A stretch of DNA of 41,818 bases from positions 1 through 41,818 of the forward strand of contig JAKSDO010000063.1 of NCBI GenBank assembly GCA_022360055.1, in the 5' to 3' direction. The stretch comes from Cytophagales bacterium (GTDB lineage Bacteria; Bacteroidota; Bacteroidia; Cytophagales; Cyclobacteriaceae). The position numbers were made by a program, and so were the translations under genes. Below, piece by piece: positions 28,927 through 37,386 of this stretch. How positions within the stretch are numbered: position 1 is the first letter of the stretch; every line of letters starts with the position of its first letter. A model generated the notes under the pieces. The model saw only the letters and a program-made list of their open reading frames with translations. It did no database searches and was not told the origin of the DNA.

Positions 28927-30879
28927 ATGAACAAACTATTTTTGTTGCCGATCTTCATTTCTACTATTTTAATTTCCTCTTGTGACAATAGTGATGACGA
29001 TCCGAATGTGCCGGGAAACGAAACAGGACGTTCGAAAGAATATAACCTGTATTCGAGTCCTACTGCCAATGCCATAGGAACAATTACCTTTAAAGAGCTC
29101 GATGATAATACGACAAAAGTTGAGATCATGGTAACCGGTGTTTCTCCCAGTGACACACACCCTACTCATATTCATAAAAATTCGGCGGCTGAAGGAGGAG
29201 ACATAGCTATCAGCCTTAATCCGGTTGATGAGACGTCAAGGAAAAGTGAAACGATCGTTGCCCAATTAGATGATGGAACGGCAATCAATTACGAAGGCCT
29301 AATAGCATTTGACGGTCATGTAAATGTTCATAAAAGTGCTGATGACCTTGCCACGATTGTTGCGCAGGGAGATATTGGCCCTAATGAATTGATAATTGAA
29401 AATAGTGAAGACTATGAGCTGTCTGAGCGGGCAATAGATGGGATTGCCGGAGAAATAATATTTATTGAACGCGCAAGCGGAGAGATTTTAGCAATCATTT
29501 CTTTAGAGAACACGCCGGAGGGCGGTGAACATCCCGCACACATTCATATGAATTCTGCAGCTGTTGGAGGAGGTATTGCCGTGACATTTAATCCTGTGGA
29601 TGGGACCAGCGGTTTAAGCTTAACGGATTTTGCCGCTTTAGATGATGAGACTTCAATTACTTTCGAACAGTTGAAAAATTTTGACGGGCACGTGAATGTG
29701 CACCTAAGCGATACGGAGCTCGCTACCATCGTCGCTCAAGGAGATATCGGAGGGAACGAGTTTACCGGAGAAATGGAAGAATATATGCTGAATGAAAAAG
29801 CTGTCGAGGGAATTAGCGGAAAAGCAACCTTCAAAGAAAGAAAAAGCGGGAAAACATTAGTTGAAGTCGCTCTTGAAAATACACCTGAAGGCGGAGTTCA
29901 TCCGTCTCACATCCATATGTGGAGTGCTGCAGAGGGAGGAGACGTGGTTTTCCCATTGAACGACGTGGATGGAGATACCGGCATGAGCTATACGGACATC
30001 ACCATGGATAAAGATGAAAATCCGTATGCCTACAACGAATTGATCCAATATGACGGACATATAAATGTACACTTAAGTGCAGAAGCACTTTCTACGATTG
30101 TTGCCCAGGGAGATATTGGAGGGAACAGACTCACCGGTGAGTTTACCGAATACAGTCTAAATGAAAAGGCTGTGGAAGGTATCAGTGGGAAAGTTACATA
30201 TTTTGAAAGGGAAAACGGCAATGCATTAGTAACCATTTCATTGGAGAACACTCCTGAAGGCGGAGTTCACCCAACTCATATTCATCGTAATTCGGCTGTT
30301 GAGGGCGGAGATATTTTTGTGACTTTAAATCCGGTAGACGGTAATACCGGGTTCAGCATGTCGACCCCAAGGAAATCCGATGACGGACTTTTTGAGACAC
30401 TTCCATACGATTTCCTGATTATTGATGACGCTCATATTAATGTTCACTTAAGTGCTGAAGACTTAGGGACAATTGTTGCCCAGGGAGATGTCGGAGGCAA
30501 TAAGTTGACCGGAGACAGCAAGCAATATCAGTTGAATGAAAATTCCGGGTCCGGAGTGAGCGGTACGATTACTTTTGAGAAAAGAGAAAATGGTTTTACA
30601 CTGGCAACAATTATGTTGATGGGAACTCCAATGAACGGAAATCATCCGGCGCACATCCATAGCGGTGCAGCAGGCTCGGGTGGAGGCGTTATCATCCCAC
30701 TGACCAATGTGGATGGAGATACCGGTAAAAGCTTGACGCACATTGAAAAGAATAGCAGCGACGAAGAGGTTAAATATGATGACCTGCTGAATTTGGACGC
30801 GCATGTGAATGTGCATCTAAGTCCGGAAGATCTGGCTACGATTGTTGCTGCGGGAAATATCGGATCAAACGCAAATTAG
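28927..30879 (+). CDS. Five-repeat CHRD-domain lipoprotein
   Basis: Start ATG 28927 (MNKLFLLPIFISTILISSC, lipobox Cys19) gives 650 residues; in-frame ATGs upstream would add a 23-residue extension before the signal. After an acidic linker the protein is five tandem repeats of about 118 residues (roughly 37-153, 163-276, 285-400, 408-525, 533-647). Each has a HP-x-HIH motif, a GG(D/G) loop, a NPVDG-like turn, and [DG/DA]H(V/I)NVH followed by LATIVAQGDIGGN. The chordin-type CHRD domain is known in animals and in many bacteria of unknown function; the His clusters suggest metal binding. The repeats differ enough in DNA that they are old duplications. A terminator follows at 30907. It has no operon partner; a surface or envelope role is inference. 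Confidence 0.88.
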   Translation: MNKLFLLPIFISTILISSCDNSDDDPNVPGNETGRSKEYNLYSSPTANAIGTITFKELDDNTTKVEIMVTGVSPSDTHPTHIHKNSAAEGGDIAISLNPVDETSRKSETIVAQLDDGTAINYEGLIAFDGHVNVHKSADDLATIVAQGDIGPNELIIENSEDYELSERAIDGIAGEIIFIERASGEILAIISLENTPEGGEHPAHIHMNSAAVGGGIAVTFNPVDGTSGLSLTDFAALDDETSITFEQLKNFDGHVNVHLSDTELATIVAQGDIGGNEFTGEMEEYMLNEKAVEGISGKATFKERKSGKTLVEVALENTPEGGVHPSHIHMWSAAEGGDVVFPLNDVDGDTGMSYTDITMDKDENPYAYNELIQYDGHINVHLSAEALSTIVAQGDIGGNRLTGEFTEYSLNEKAVEGISGKVTYFERENGNALVTISLENTPEGGVHPTHIHRNSAVEGGDIFVTLNPVDGNTGFSMSTPRKSDDGLFETLPYDFLIIDDAHINVHLSAEDLGTIVAQGDVGGNKLTGDSKQYQLNENSGSGVSGTITFEKRENGFTLATIMLMGTPMNGNHPAHIHSGAAGSGGGVIIPLTNVDGDTGKSLTHIEKNSSDEEVKYDDLLNLDAHVNVHLSPEDLATIVAAGNIGSNAN

Positions 30880-30906
30880 CTTTAAGCAAAGCTTGAAAAT
30901 TGTATA

Positions 30907-30946
30907 AAGGCTGTCTTAAATGGCTTTTGAGACAGCCTTAATTTTT
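30907..30946 (+). terminator. Rho-independent terminator of the CHRD gene
   Basis: The inverted repeat AAGGCTGTCT (30907-30916) and AGACAGCCTT (30930-30939) extends inward through A-T pairs and is followed by AATTTTTT. It starts 28 bp after the stop codon. Confidence 0.8.
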
Positions 30947-31261
30947 TGCCTCTCACCGACGATTTCAGATACTTGTTGGCGAGAAATTTTAGCCTTCACC
31001 AAATGTACAAATGAAGAAGCGGTTGTTGATCGAAGTAAAGTTACGTATGATTCAATAGATTGGTCAAGTATCAGATTTATCTTCTTCAGTATATTTTTTG
31101 CCTTTGCTAGGGATTAGGGCAACCAATCTTATAATTCGGATGGCTTAATATCTGTTCGATGATCTATAGAACGGAGTAATAAAAACCTTCCTATTATTTA
31201 GTAGTCAAATTCATTTCAATCATCTTCACGGTTTTTTTGATTATTAATGAATTAGAGTTTT

Positions 31262-31396
31262 ATGACTACCGTAAAATCGATTAAAATTTTTTTAGATCAT
31301 TGCAGATTTGAAAAGAACCTGAATGAAAAAACCTTAAAGGCTTATGCCATATGTGCATTTCCATTGTGCGAAGTGCAGAGAAACATATTGCCTTAA
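31262..31396 (+). pseudogene. Truncated tyrosine recombinase N-terminus
   Basis: Forty-four codons begin with ATG 31262. The segment IKIFLDHCRFEKNLNEKTLK followed by AYA matches the SAM-like core-binding N-terminal domain of phage-type integrases (XerC/XerD-like). The similarity ends abruptly after about 30 residues; there is no catalytic domain. It marks a former mobile or integrative element. I see no matching second end. Confidence 0.6.
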
Positions 31397-31422
31397 TTTA
31401 ATCAGGCTAAAATACCGTAAAT

Positions 31423-31520
31423 AAATATGCCTGCCGGATTCAGGCCTGCAAGTATAAGTATGGTTTACAAAGGTGCGTGCACCAACTGCTCATAATATTG
31501 CAGGCAGGTTGCATCGACTT
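31423..31520. repeat. Hairpin-rich palindromic segment
   Basis: The segment contains GCCTG-7-CAGGC, GCCTGCAA paired with TTGCAGGC about 46 nt later, and the near palindrome GGTGCGTGCACC between them. It lies just downstream of the recombinase remnant, so an old recombination or element end is possible, but no known attachment-site signature is seen. Confidence 0.4.
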
Positions 31521-31537
31521 GTGTTTATTTTTGAGCT

Positions 31538-31732
31538 ATGAGATGGACCGCAATCATATTTGCAACCCTGTTTTTTGGGCTGGTATTTGTCCTGTGCGCC
31601 GACCCTGAACCCTATTTGGCAACCTCCCAAAATAGCCAAAGCCCGGGTTTCTTTATTAATTGTCTTTATCTCTTACACCATCTTATGATCCGTAAAGTTT
31701 TTATTTCGAAAAAGTCGCTTTTAAGTGAATAA
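31538..31732 (+). CDS. Doubtful small hypothetical protein
   Basis: A possible 64-residue frame, MRWTAIIFATLFFGLVFVLC followed by ADPEPYLATSQNSQSPGF. The first 20 residues look like a signal or membrane segment with a Cys, then a short polar tail; the last ~25 residues look random. It is isolated in a decayed region and I recognise no family. It could be noise. Confidence 0.25.
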   Translation: MRWTAIIFATLFFGLVFVLCADPEPYLATSQNSQSPGFFINCLYLLHHLMIRKVFISKKSLLSE

Positions 31733-31817
31733 TGGTTTTCATGCTATATTTATCTTTAAGATCATCATCTGTTTGGGATATCGGAAGTAGGTAGTTGTAG
31801 ACTTAAAATCATTTACA

Positions 31818-32717
31818 TTATTTCTGAAAGGATTCCTTTTGCTTTGATCTTTTTAAAAAGACCTTGTTTTTATAATCTTTAGGCGTCATTTCTGTGATTC
31901 TCCTAAACTGTTTGTTAAAATTCGATAAATTATTGAACCCGCACTCATAAGCAACTTGTGAAACATTGTATTTATCTTCTACCAATAATTTTTTAGCATA
32001 TCCAATTCTGATCTCATTAAGATATTGAATAAATGTTTTATACGTACATCGTTTAAAATAACGGCAGAAAGAAGCTGGAGTCATATGAATAGTGGAAGCA
32101 ACTTCGTCTAAAGAAATGCTATTTTTAAAGTTTTTAATTACAAATTCATTGACCAAATTGATTTTTTCATATTCCTGGTGAAATGCAGAATTAGCAAAAC
32201 CCTCGCTGCAGAGTAGTTTGTAATTCTGGCATTTGGTAAGCTCATTGAACAAGCTGAGGAAAATAACCAATCTATTGAAGCCTGTTTTCTCCATCAGTTT
32301 ATACATCAAATATCGCACTTTATTGATGGTGCTGATATCTTTGATCTTTATGCCGAATTTGGCTCTTTCGAAAAGTTGATTTAGATCGTCAGATTCAGAA
32401 AGGGAGTAAAATGGCTGTCCTAGAAAATCGTGTTTGAAATGGATAGCCAGACTGCTGGAAATGTCATCCGGTTCTTTATCTGACATCAGATCGCTTCGCC
32501 ATTCGTGGGGAAGATTAGATCCCATGAATATTAAATCCATGTCATCATACTGTTCGATGTGATCACCAACAAAACGAGTCCCTCTTCCTTTCTCTATTAA
32601 AGTAATCTCATACTCCGGATGATAATGCCATGGATTATGTTGGTATGGGTTCGCATTTTTCCAAACTTTAAAAGAGCCTTCAAGAGAAGTAATGTGTTTT
32701 AATAATTTGGGGTGCAT
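31818..32717 (-). CDS. AraC-family transcriptional regulator with cupin sensor
   Basis: Start ATG 32717 (MHPKLLKHIT) is preferred over the TTG one codon earlier, giving 299 residues. The N-terminal cupin holds HNPWHYHPEYEITLIEKGRG and GSNLPHEWRSD, the His pattern usual for the AraC-type jelly roll with a sugar or metal site. The C-terminal DNA-binding domain (about 195-290) shows SISLDEVASTIHMTPASFCR, FKRCTYKTFIQYLNE, and YNVSQVAYECGFNNLSNFNK with MTPKDYK. It is divergent from the PhoD-like gene (197 bp between starts), which it probably regulates; a palindrome lies between. It resembles regulators of the L-rhamnose/glycan type, but the inducer is unknown. Confidence 0.92.
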   Translation of the reverse strand: MHPKLLKHITSLEGSFKVWKNANPYQHNPWHYHPEYEITLIEKGRGTRFVGDHIEQYDDMDLIFMGSNLPHEWRSDLMSDKEPDDISSSLAIHFKHDFLGQPFYSLSESDDLNQLFERAKFGIKIKDISTINKVRYLMYKLMEKTGFNRLVIFLSLFNELTKCQNYKLLCSEGFANSAFHQEYEKINLVNEFVIKNFKNSISLDEVASTIHMTPASFCRYFKRCTYKTFIQYLNEIRIGYAKKLLVEDKYNVSQVAYECGFNNLSNFNKQFRRITEMTPKDYKNKVFLKRSKQKESFQK

Positions 32718-32754
32718 CAAATATTTTCGTTTTTGATCGCAAATTATTAAACAA

Positions 32755-32769
32755 ATGTTAAAATAACAT
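32755..32769. promoter_or_regulatory. Candidate operator palindrome
   Basis: ATGTTA-AAA-TAACAT is a perfect inverted repeat with a 3-base spacer in the 197-bp region between the divergent AraC and PhoD-like genes. Its position suits a regulator site, though AT-rich palindromes also arise by chance. Confidence 0.4.
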
Positions 32770-32914
32770 CAATAAAGGAAAATATTATGCGTGTTTGTGA
32801 AGGAAATGATTCGCAACTTGAGCATCATTTGTAGAGCATATTAAATTGTTATGAGTATTATTTATGGCTATTGAACCTACTTTAAATTGAAAGACAGCTT
32901 TTAAAATTTCCGTC

Positions 32915-34780
32915 ATGATTAGATTTTTGTTGATTTTTTATTCAATCATAAACATTAACTATTCTATATCACAGGGAATAAAGCAAAATTGGCCTGATGA
33001 AATTGCGAATGATGTAGTGCCTTGTCATTCTTTAGGTCTGGTTTTAGGACCAATGCTCGGACACCCTGCCTCTACCAAAATGCGGATTTGGATAAAGACG
33101 GATGCACCTAAAGACTTTTACTTAGTGTATAGTGAACACTTACCCTTTGGCAATGATGCAAAGGAAGTATCGGGGAATACCAATGCAAAAGATCATATGA
33201 CCGGGTTCGTAGAACTCGATAATTTGAAACCTGACACCAGATATTATTACGGCATTAAACTTGAAGGCAAATTAGCGGATATTAGAAAAGATTTTTTAAG
33301 CGATTGGCCATCTTTTCGCACATTACCAGATCATAAAAGCTATATTGATCCGGACTATAACCCAAACGGAGTTTTCAATTTTGAATTTGGAATCGGCTTT
33401 GGAAACCGTCAGGGAAATGATCGGTACAATGATCCTGCCATATATTACAGCCTTATGAAGCACCACTCTGATTTATCTTTTTTTATAATGAACGGAGACT
33501 ATATTTATGAGGACACCCGAACCAGAGAAAACTTGCCGCACTCACTTGATATGTTTAGACAGGATTATGAGATCTATATGAAAAGAGCGCCCGGTATGAC
33601 TTGGATGATGCGAAATATACCATTTGTATTTCAATATGACGATCATGAAAGCTTTAGCGACCTGGAGGGAACCGGAGAAATAGGTTTGAAAGATGGCAAA
33701 TGGTTATACCGGGATCTATCTCTTAAAGCGTATTATGAATATGCAGGGTGGGCCAATTATAGCGGACCACAGTCCCAACCCATTGTATTTGGACAGGCAA
33801 AAATCCAAAAGGGAAGTAACTTTATCTATGATCAATTGGCCGACTTTACGTTATTGAGACCCAAAGCCATAAGCAATGTACATGTCGGTTTAGGTCAAAA
33901 AAATGCAGGAGTCTATGCTTTCAATCAGATTATAGATAAGCATACCATAAGTGTTTCTCCCGGATTTTCTCAAAATGAACAAGCAAGGTATAGCGTAGGA
34001 ACCAATCATTATTATGATTGGAAGGTGAGCAACTGTCATTTTTTTGCCATTGATGTCAGAGGCGAACGCACAAGATATATTCCTGAAAAGGTTGCCAACC
34101 CCGATCGATGGTTACTTGGAGAAAGACAGAAAAACTGGCTTAAAAACGGTATCGAAAGATCGGATGCCGATTTCATATTTGTAATTTCAACAGTTTCCTG
34201 GATGATCTATCATACAAATTTCCATATGTATGCCAGTGGTTTGGTCAAAGGCAAGCCGAAACTTATCAACAATCGGTCGGTAAAAGAAGATGGTTTTACC
34301 GGAGCTTTGTATGAAAGGAACGAGCTTTTAAACTTTTTTGATGAGTTAGAAAAACCTGTTGTCATTTTTACGGGTGATTTACATAACGGATACATACTGC
34401 AGATTAGTGATAATGTATGGGAATGTATGATCGGTCCGCTTAATTCCGGTAATCATAATTTGGCATCTGCCGGGAACCCTCCTCTAGGTGGTTGGTTTGA
34501 CTCTGAAGGATGGCCGGTGAAAATCAAATGGGTATCCAGTTTCCCCAATAAACTAAGCTTCCTACAGCTTCGAAACAATTATTACGGCGTGGTGTCGGTG
34601 AATAATATCATTAAATCTGCCAGAAGCGATCAGCCGGGCTATCATTTTATTGCCTATGATGAGCCGCAGGTAATACTTCAGGTATATGATGCATACAATG
34701 GCAAACTTGTTTATGCCGAAGGTATTTCAACCATTGACTCTAAAAAGAGAAAAACAGTTATTAAACCTGGTGTTAATTGA
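32915..34780 (+). CDS. PhoD-like alkaline phosphatase/phosphodiesterase
   Basis: A 621-residue exported protein with a signal peptide (MIRFLLIFYSIININYSISQ). The N-terminal ~130 residues form the fibronectin-like PhoD N domain (GPMLGHPASTKMRIWIKTDA, LKPDTRYYYGIKLEG). The metallophosphoesterase domain has FIMNGDYIYED, FQYDDHESFSD and IFTGDLHNGY, which are the metal-binding blocks of PhoD. PhoD enzymes cleave phosphomono- or diesters with Ca and Fe ions outside the cytoplasm. The C-terminal part (LNSGNHNLASAGNPPLGGWF) is typical of the Bacteroidota branch. The divergent AraC gene suggests that a nutrient other than phosphate induces it; that is inference. It is not obviously co-transcribed with the TRAP cluster, 219 bp downstream. 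Confidence 0.9.
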   Translation: MIRFLLIFYSIININYSISQGIKQNWPDEIANDVVPCHSLGLVLGPMLGHPASTKMRIWIKTDAPKDFYLVYSEHLPFGNDAKEVSGNTNAKDHMTGFVELDNLKPDTRYYYGIKLEGKLADIRKDFLSDWPSFRTLPDHKSYIDPDYNPNGVFNFEFGIGFGNRQGNDRYNDPAIYYSLMKHHSDLSFFIMNGDYIYEDTRTRENLPHSLDMFRQDYEIYMKRAPGMTWMMRNIPFVFQYDDHESFSDLEGTGEIGLKDGKWLYRDLSLKAYYEYAGWANYSGPQSQPIVFGQAKIQKGSNFIYDQLADFTLLRPKAISNVHVGLGQKNAGVYAFNQIIDKHTISVSPGFSQNEQARYSVGTNHYYDWKVSNCHFFAIDVRGERTRYIPEKVANPDRWLLGERQKNWLKNGIERSDADFIFVISTVSWMIYHTNFHMYASGLVKGKPKLINNRSVKEDGFTGALYERNELLNFFDELEKPVVIFTGDLHNGYILQISDNVWECMIGPLNSGNHNLASAGNPPLGGWFDSEGWPVKIKWVSSFPNKLSFLQLRNNYYGVVSVNNIIKSARSDQPGYHFIAYDEPQVILQVYDAYNGKLVYAEGISTIDSKKRKTVIKPGVN

Positions 34781-34889
34781 ACGTATACTTTATTTTTTTG
34801 TACATATGAAACAGGTCGTGCCTGAGATAATTATTGAGACACACATGATCATGATGATCAACGGCACATGGTGAGGTTTCTGCAAATTT

Positions 34890-34901
34890 TAAACAGATGA
34901 A
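34890..34901 (+). repeat. 12-bp repeat TAAACAGATGAA, copy 1
   Basis: Identical to 34980-34991, exactly 90 bp downstream. Both lie in the leader of the TRAP cluster. A similar AAACAGAT closes the window after the RraA gene. Confidence 0.5.
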
Positions 34902-34902
34902 A

Positions 34903-34915
34903 CCGGTAGGACCGG
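34903..34915. promoter_or_regulatory. Candidate operator CCGGT-AGG-ACCGG
   Basis: A perfect inverted repeat about 85 bp before the first gene of the TRAP cluster. It shares AACCGG...CGGAG with the palindrome upstream of the RraA gene (41046-41059), hinting at one regulator for both. Confidence 0.4.
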
Positions 34916-34979
34916 AGCAAACTCAGGATACACAAGAGCACGATTATATTTCTCTGTGTGTCAGCAAACTATAAAAATA

Positions 34980-34991
34980 TAAACAGATGAA
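34980..34991 (+). repeat. 12-bp repeat TAAACAGATGAA, copy 2
   Basis: Identical to 34890-34901. This copy ends 8 bp before the ATG at 35000 and may include ribosome-binding context; the AACAGATGA wording resembles A-rich Bacteroidota leaders. Confidence 0.5.
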
Positions 34992-34999
34992 TACAATTA

Positions 35000-36037
35000 A
35001 TGAGCGATAGCAGGGAAAAAATAATCGTTACGCAACCTGAATTTGATAAGGGACATCGGGTCTTTAGTGTTTCTGATCGTTATGAGTATATCCTTTCAGA
35101 TGGTGAGGAAGCGTCATTAACCAGGGCCATTATTCAGCATGAGGCCCGTTATGCTATTGTTGGAATTATCCCTTATACCAAGACGCTTTATGAGGCGCTT
35201 CCTAAAGCAGGTCTCATAGCGCGGTTTGGAGTAGGTCACGACAATATTGACAAGGAACTAGCTACTTCAAAAGACATTTTTTGCACCAATACTCCTGAAG
35301 TACTGAACGACTCCGTCGCTGAGCATACGGTTGCTCTTTTAATGGAAATCAGCAGAAAGGCCGGGGTTATGAATCATTTGCTAAAACACGGGAAATGGTA
35401 TATAGAACCAGGCTTTGAGCTCAAGGATAAAAAAATCGCCATATTGGGCTGCGGTCGGATCGGCCGTAAGGTAGCCTCCATCCTTCACAATGGGTTTGGG
35501 ATGCGGGTGGTAGGTTATGACGAGCAACTAAACTTGATTAATACCGGAGCTAAACTCGATCTGTTTACCGAGGTATCGTCCAGTTTGGAGGATATGCTTT
35601 CAGACATCGATTTTTTGAGCGTACATATTCCTGCCAGTAAAGAGAATATGCATTTCATTAATGATCAGGTCTTTGGGTTAATCCCCGAAAAGGCGTGGTT
35701 GATCAATACTTCCAGGGGTGTGGTGTTAGATGAACTTGCCCTGTTTGAAGCATTAAAATCGGGATCGCTTGCAGGAGCAGCACTTGACGTTTTCGAAAAT
35801 GAACCGTACAAACCCGTAGCGGAAAATGCGGATTTGAGGACACTTTCCAATGTTATCATGACGCCTCATGTAGGAAGCAGCACGAAAGAAGCAAATGACA
35901 GGATGGCTGAGGTCTGCCTAAAGAATATCGGCCATGCCATGTGTGGAGAATATCACAAGATGGATTTAATCAATACTGAAATAGTAAGTAAATATATATA
36001 TAATGAGGGCATCACTGAAGAAGAAACTGAAAAATAA
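35000..36037 (+). CDS. D-2-hydroxyacid dehydrogenase (phosphoglycerate dehydrogenase-like)
   Basis: A 345-residue NAD-dependent dehydrogenase. The catalytic domain halves flank a Rossmann domain with ILGCGRIGRKVAS (GxGxxG, about 149-160). Active-site residues are Arg239 (INTSRG), Glu268 (FENEPY) and His290 (TPHVGSS), as in the SerA/GyaR family. No ACT regulatory domain is present, so it is unlikely to be the committed serine-pathway enzyme. In this context it would oxidise or reduce a 2-hydroxy acid or sugar acid imported by the TRAP system. It is the first gene of the cluster, and its last 35 bp overlap the aldolase gene in another frame. Substrate unknown. Confidence 0.88.
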   Translation: MSDSREKIIVTQPEFDKGHRVFSVSDRYEYILSDGEEASLTRAIIQHEARYAIVGIIPYTKTLYEALPKAGLIARFGVGHDNIDKELATSKDIFCTNTPEVLNDSVAEHTVALLMEISRKAGVMNHLLKHGKWYIEPGFELKDKKIAILGCGRIGRKVASILHNGFGMRVVGYDEQLNLINTGAKLDLFTEVSSSLEDMLSDIDFLSVHIPASKENMHFINDQVFGLIPEKAWLINTSRGVVLDELALFEALKSGSLAGAALDVFENEPYKPVAENADLRTLSNVIMTPHVGSSTKEANDRMAEVCLKNIGHAMCGEYHKMDLINTEIVSKYIYNEGITEEETEK

Positions 36038-36776
36038 ATCAGTATGTGTTGGATCATGGATCCAGATCGGTCACCCCGCAGTAGCTGAAATCATGGCCAA
36101 CCAGGGATTTGACTGGTTATGTGTTGACCTGGAGCACGGACACATAGATATTGAATCGTTAACCAATATTTTCAGAACACTACAGGTTTACAATATTGCT
36201 TCACTAGCTCGTTTACCCAAAAATGATGAAACATGGATCCGGAGGGCTCTTGACGCAGGAGCGGACGGATTGATCATTCCTTTAATAAATACGGCAGAAG
36301 AGGCCAGATATGCAGTTAAAATGGCGAAATATCCTCCGGAAGGATCAAGAGGTTTTGGCTATTGTCGAGCCAACACATATGGAGCAAAATTCAATGAATA
36401 TGTTGAAAAGATAAATGAGGAAGTTCTGATTATTGCACAGATAGAACATTTTAAGGCTATAGAAAATCTGCCGGAAATTCTTGATGTGAATGGAATTGAT
36501 GCTGTGTTTATAGGCCCTATGGATTTAAGCGGATCGTATGGCCGCATCGGTCAATTGGATAGCCCGGAAATGAAAACAGCGCTTGAAAAATACCTTTCAC
36601 TATGTGAGCAGGCTGGAATGCCTGCCGGTTTGCATATCATTAAGCCGGAGCCATCCTCTGTTATAAGAGCTTTAGAATCCGGTTATACCCTTATAGCTTT
36701 GGGTTTAGATGTCACTTTTCTGAACGAAGGAGCAAACAAAGCCATGAACAGCATAATAACTGAGAAAATTACCTGA
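36003..36776 (+). CDS. HpcH/HpaI-family aldolase
   Basis: A 257-residue class II pyruvate aldolase. The active-site pattern of HpaI is fully kept: LEHG with His45, LARLPK with Arg70, IEH with metal-binding Glu148, and GPMDLS with Asp174, plus RGFGYCRANTYG. These enzymes split 2-keto-3-deoxy or 4-hydroxy-2-oxo acids into pyruvate and an aldehyde. Family members include 4-hydroxy-2-oxoheptanedioate aldolase and 2-keto-3-deoxy-L-rhamnonate aldolase. Start ATG 36003 lies inside the end of the dehydrogenase gene (35-bp overlap), so translation is probably coupled. Its place beside TRAP genes suggests that it cleaves the product of the imported acid. Confidence 0.88.
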   Translation: MRASLKKKLKNKSVCVGSWIQIGHPAVAEIMANQGFDWLCVDLEHGHIDIESLTNIFRTLQVYNIASLARLPKNDETWIRRALDAGADGLIIPLINTAEEARYAVKMAKYPPEGSRGFGYCRANTYGAKFNEYVEKINEEVLIIAQIEHFKAIENLPEILDVNGIDAVFIGPMDLSGSYGRIGQLDSPEMKTALEKYLSLCEQAGMPAGLHIIKPEPSSVIRALESGYTLIALGLDVTFLNEGANKAMNSIITEKIT

Positions 36777-36849
36777 ACGACATCATGTCTAAGAAGCAAT
36801 TTCTTAAGACCCGTAATATAGAAGATGAATAGCCTGATTTAAATAACTT

Positions 36850-37386
36850 ATGCACACCACTAAAAGAATTAAAAAAAGCATTACCGAAAATGCTGAAGAC
36901 AGAGACCGGAGATCGTCGCTGTCGGGACCCGTTGATTTCATATTGGCAGTCATATTAGGGTTAATTGTTGTTATAATGTTTGTGCAGGTCATTTTTCGCT
37001 ATACTTTTAACGACTCATTGACATGGAGTGAGGAAGTTGTCCGATTTTTATTTATATGGCTTAACTTTTTAGGAGCTTCCATTTTGATCAGGGATAAATG
37101 GCACATCGGAGTAGATTTTTTTGTGGATTTATTGCCGGGACACATGAAAAAACGAATGCAATTGCTGGATATCATACTTATTGTGTGCTTTCTGGTCTTT
37201 TTGTCCATATCAGGTTTTTTTTGGATGTATTTTACCAGGGGAACGGTTAGTAGCGCTTTAAGGTTGCCATTGAACATAATGTTGTATGGCGCGCTCCCGG
37301 TTACTTCTTTGATCGGAATCCTCTATGGGATTGGAAGGATCCGTAAGGAATTAATCAAAATCGGGAAAGGAGCGCACAGACTATGA
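36850..37386 (+). CDS. dctQ: TRAP transporter small permease (DctQ)
   Basis: A 178-residue membrane protein with four helices: about 29-51 (VDFILAVILGLIVVIMFVQV), 65-82 (FLFIWLNFLGASILIRDKWH), 103-125 and 143-165. The motif FNDSLTWSEEVVRFLF-IWL followed by DKWHIGVDF is the DctQ signature. It links the large permease to the binding protein. Its stop overlaps the DctM start by 4 bp (ATGA). A first ~25 residues rich in Lys/Glu are cytoplasmic. Confidence 0.9.
   Translation: MHTTKRIKKSITENAEDRDRRSSLSGPVDFILAVILGLIVVIMFVQVIFRYTFNDSLTWSEEVVRFLFIWLNFLGASILIRDKWHIGVDFFVDLLPGHMKKRMQLLDIILIVCFLVFLSISGFFWMYFTRGTVSSALRLPLNIMLYGALPVTSLIGILYGIGRIRKELIKIGKGAHRL

Larger units (their letters stand above)
30880..31817. 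other. Long gene-poor stretch
   Basis: About 940 bases between the CHRD gene and the convergent AraC gene. It contains a terminator (30907-30946), a truncated tyrosine-recombinase N-terminus (31262-31396), hairpin-rich sequence at 31423-31520 and a doubtful 64-codon frame at 31538-31732. A minus-strand open frame of about 60 codons (30930-31108) has no start and no family I recognise. Confidence 0.55.

Noticed and set aside
28927-30879. CHRD repeats as a DNA tandem repeat or CRISPR
   Set aside because: The periodicity is ~118 codons, similarity is at protein level, and there are no short identical repeats with spacers.
30920-31117. 65-codon plus-strand frame after the CHRD gene
   Set aside because: It begins inside the terminator hairpin and resembles nothing known.
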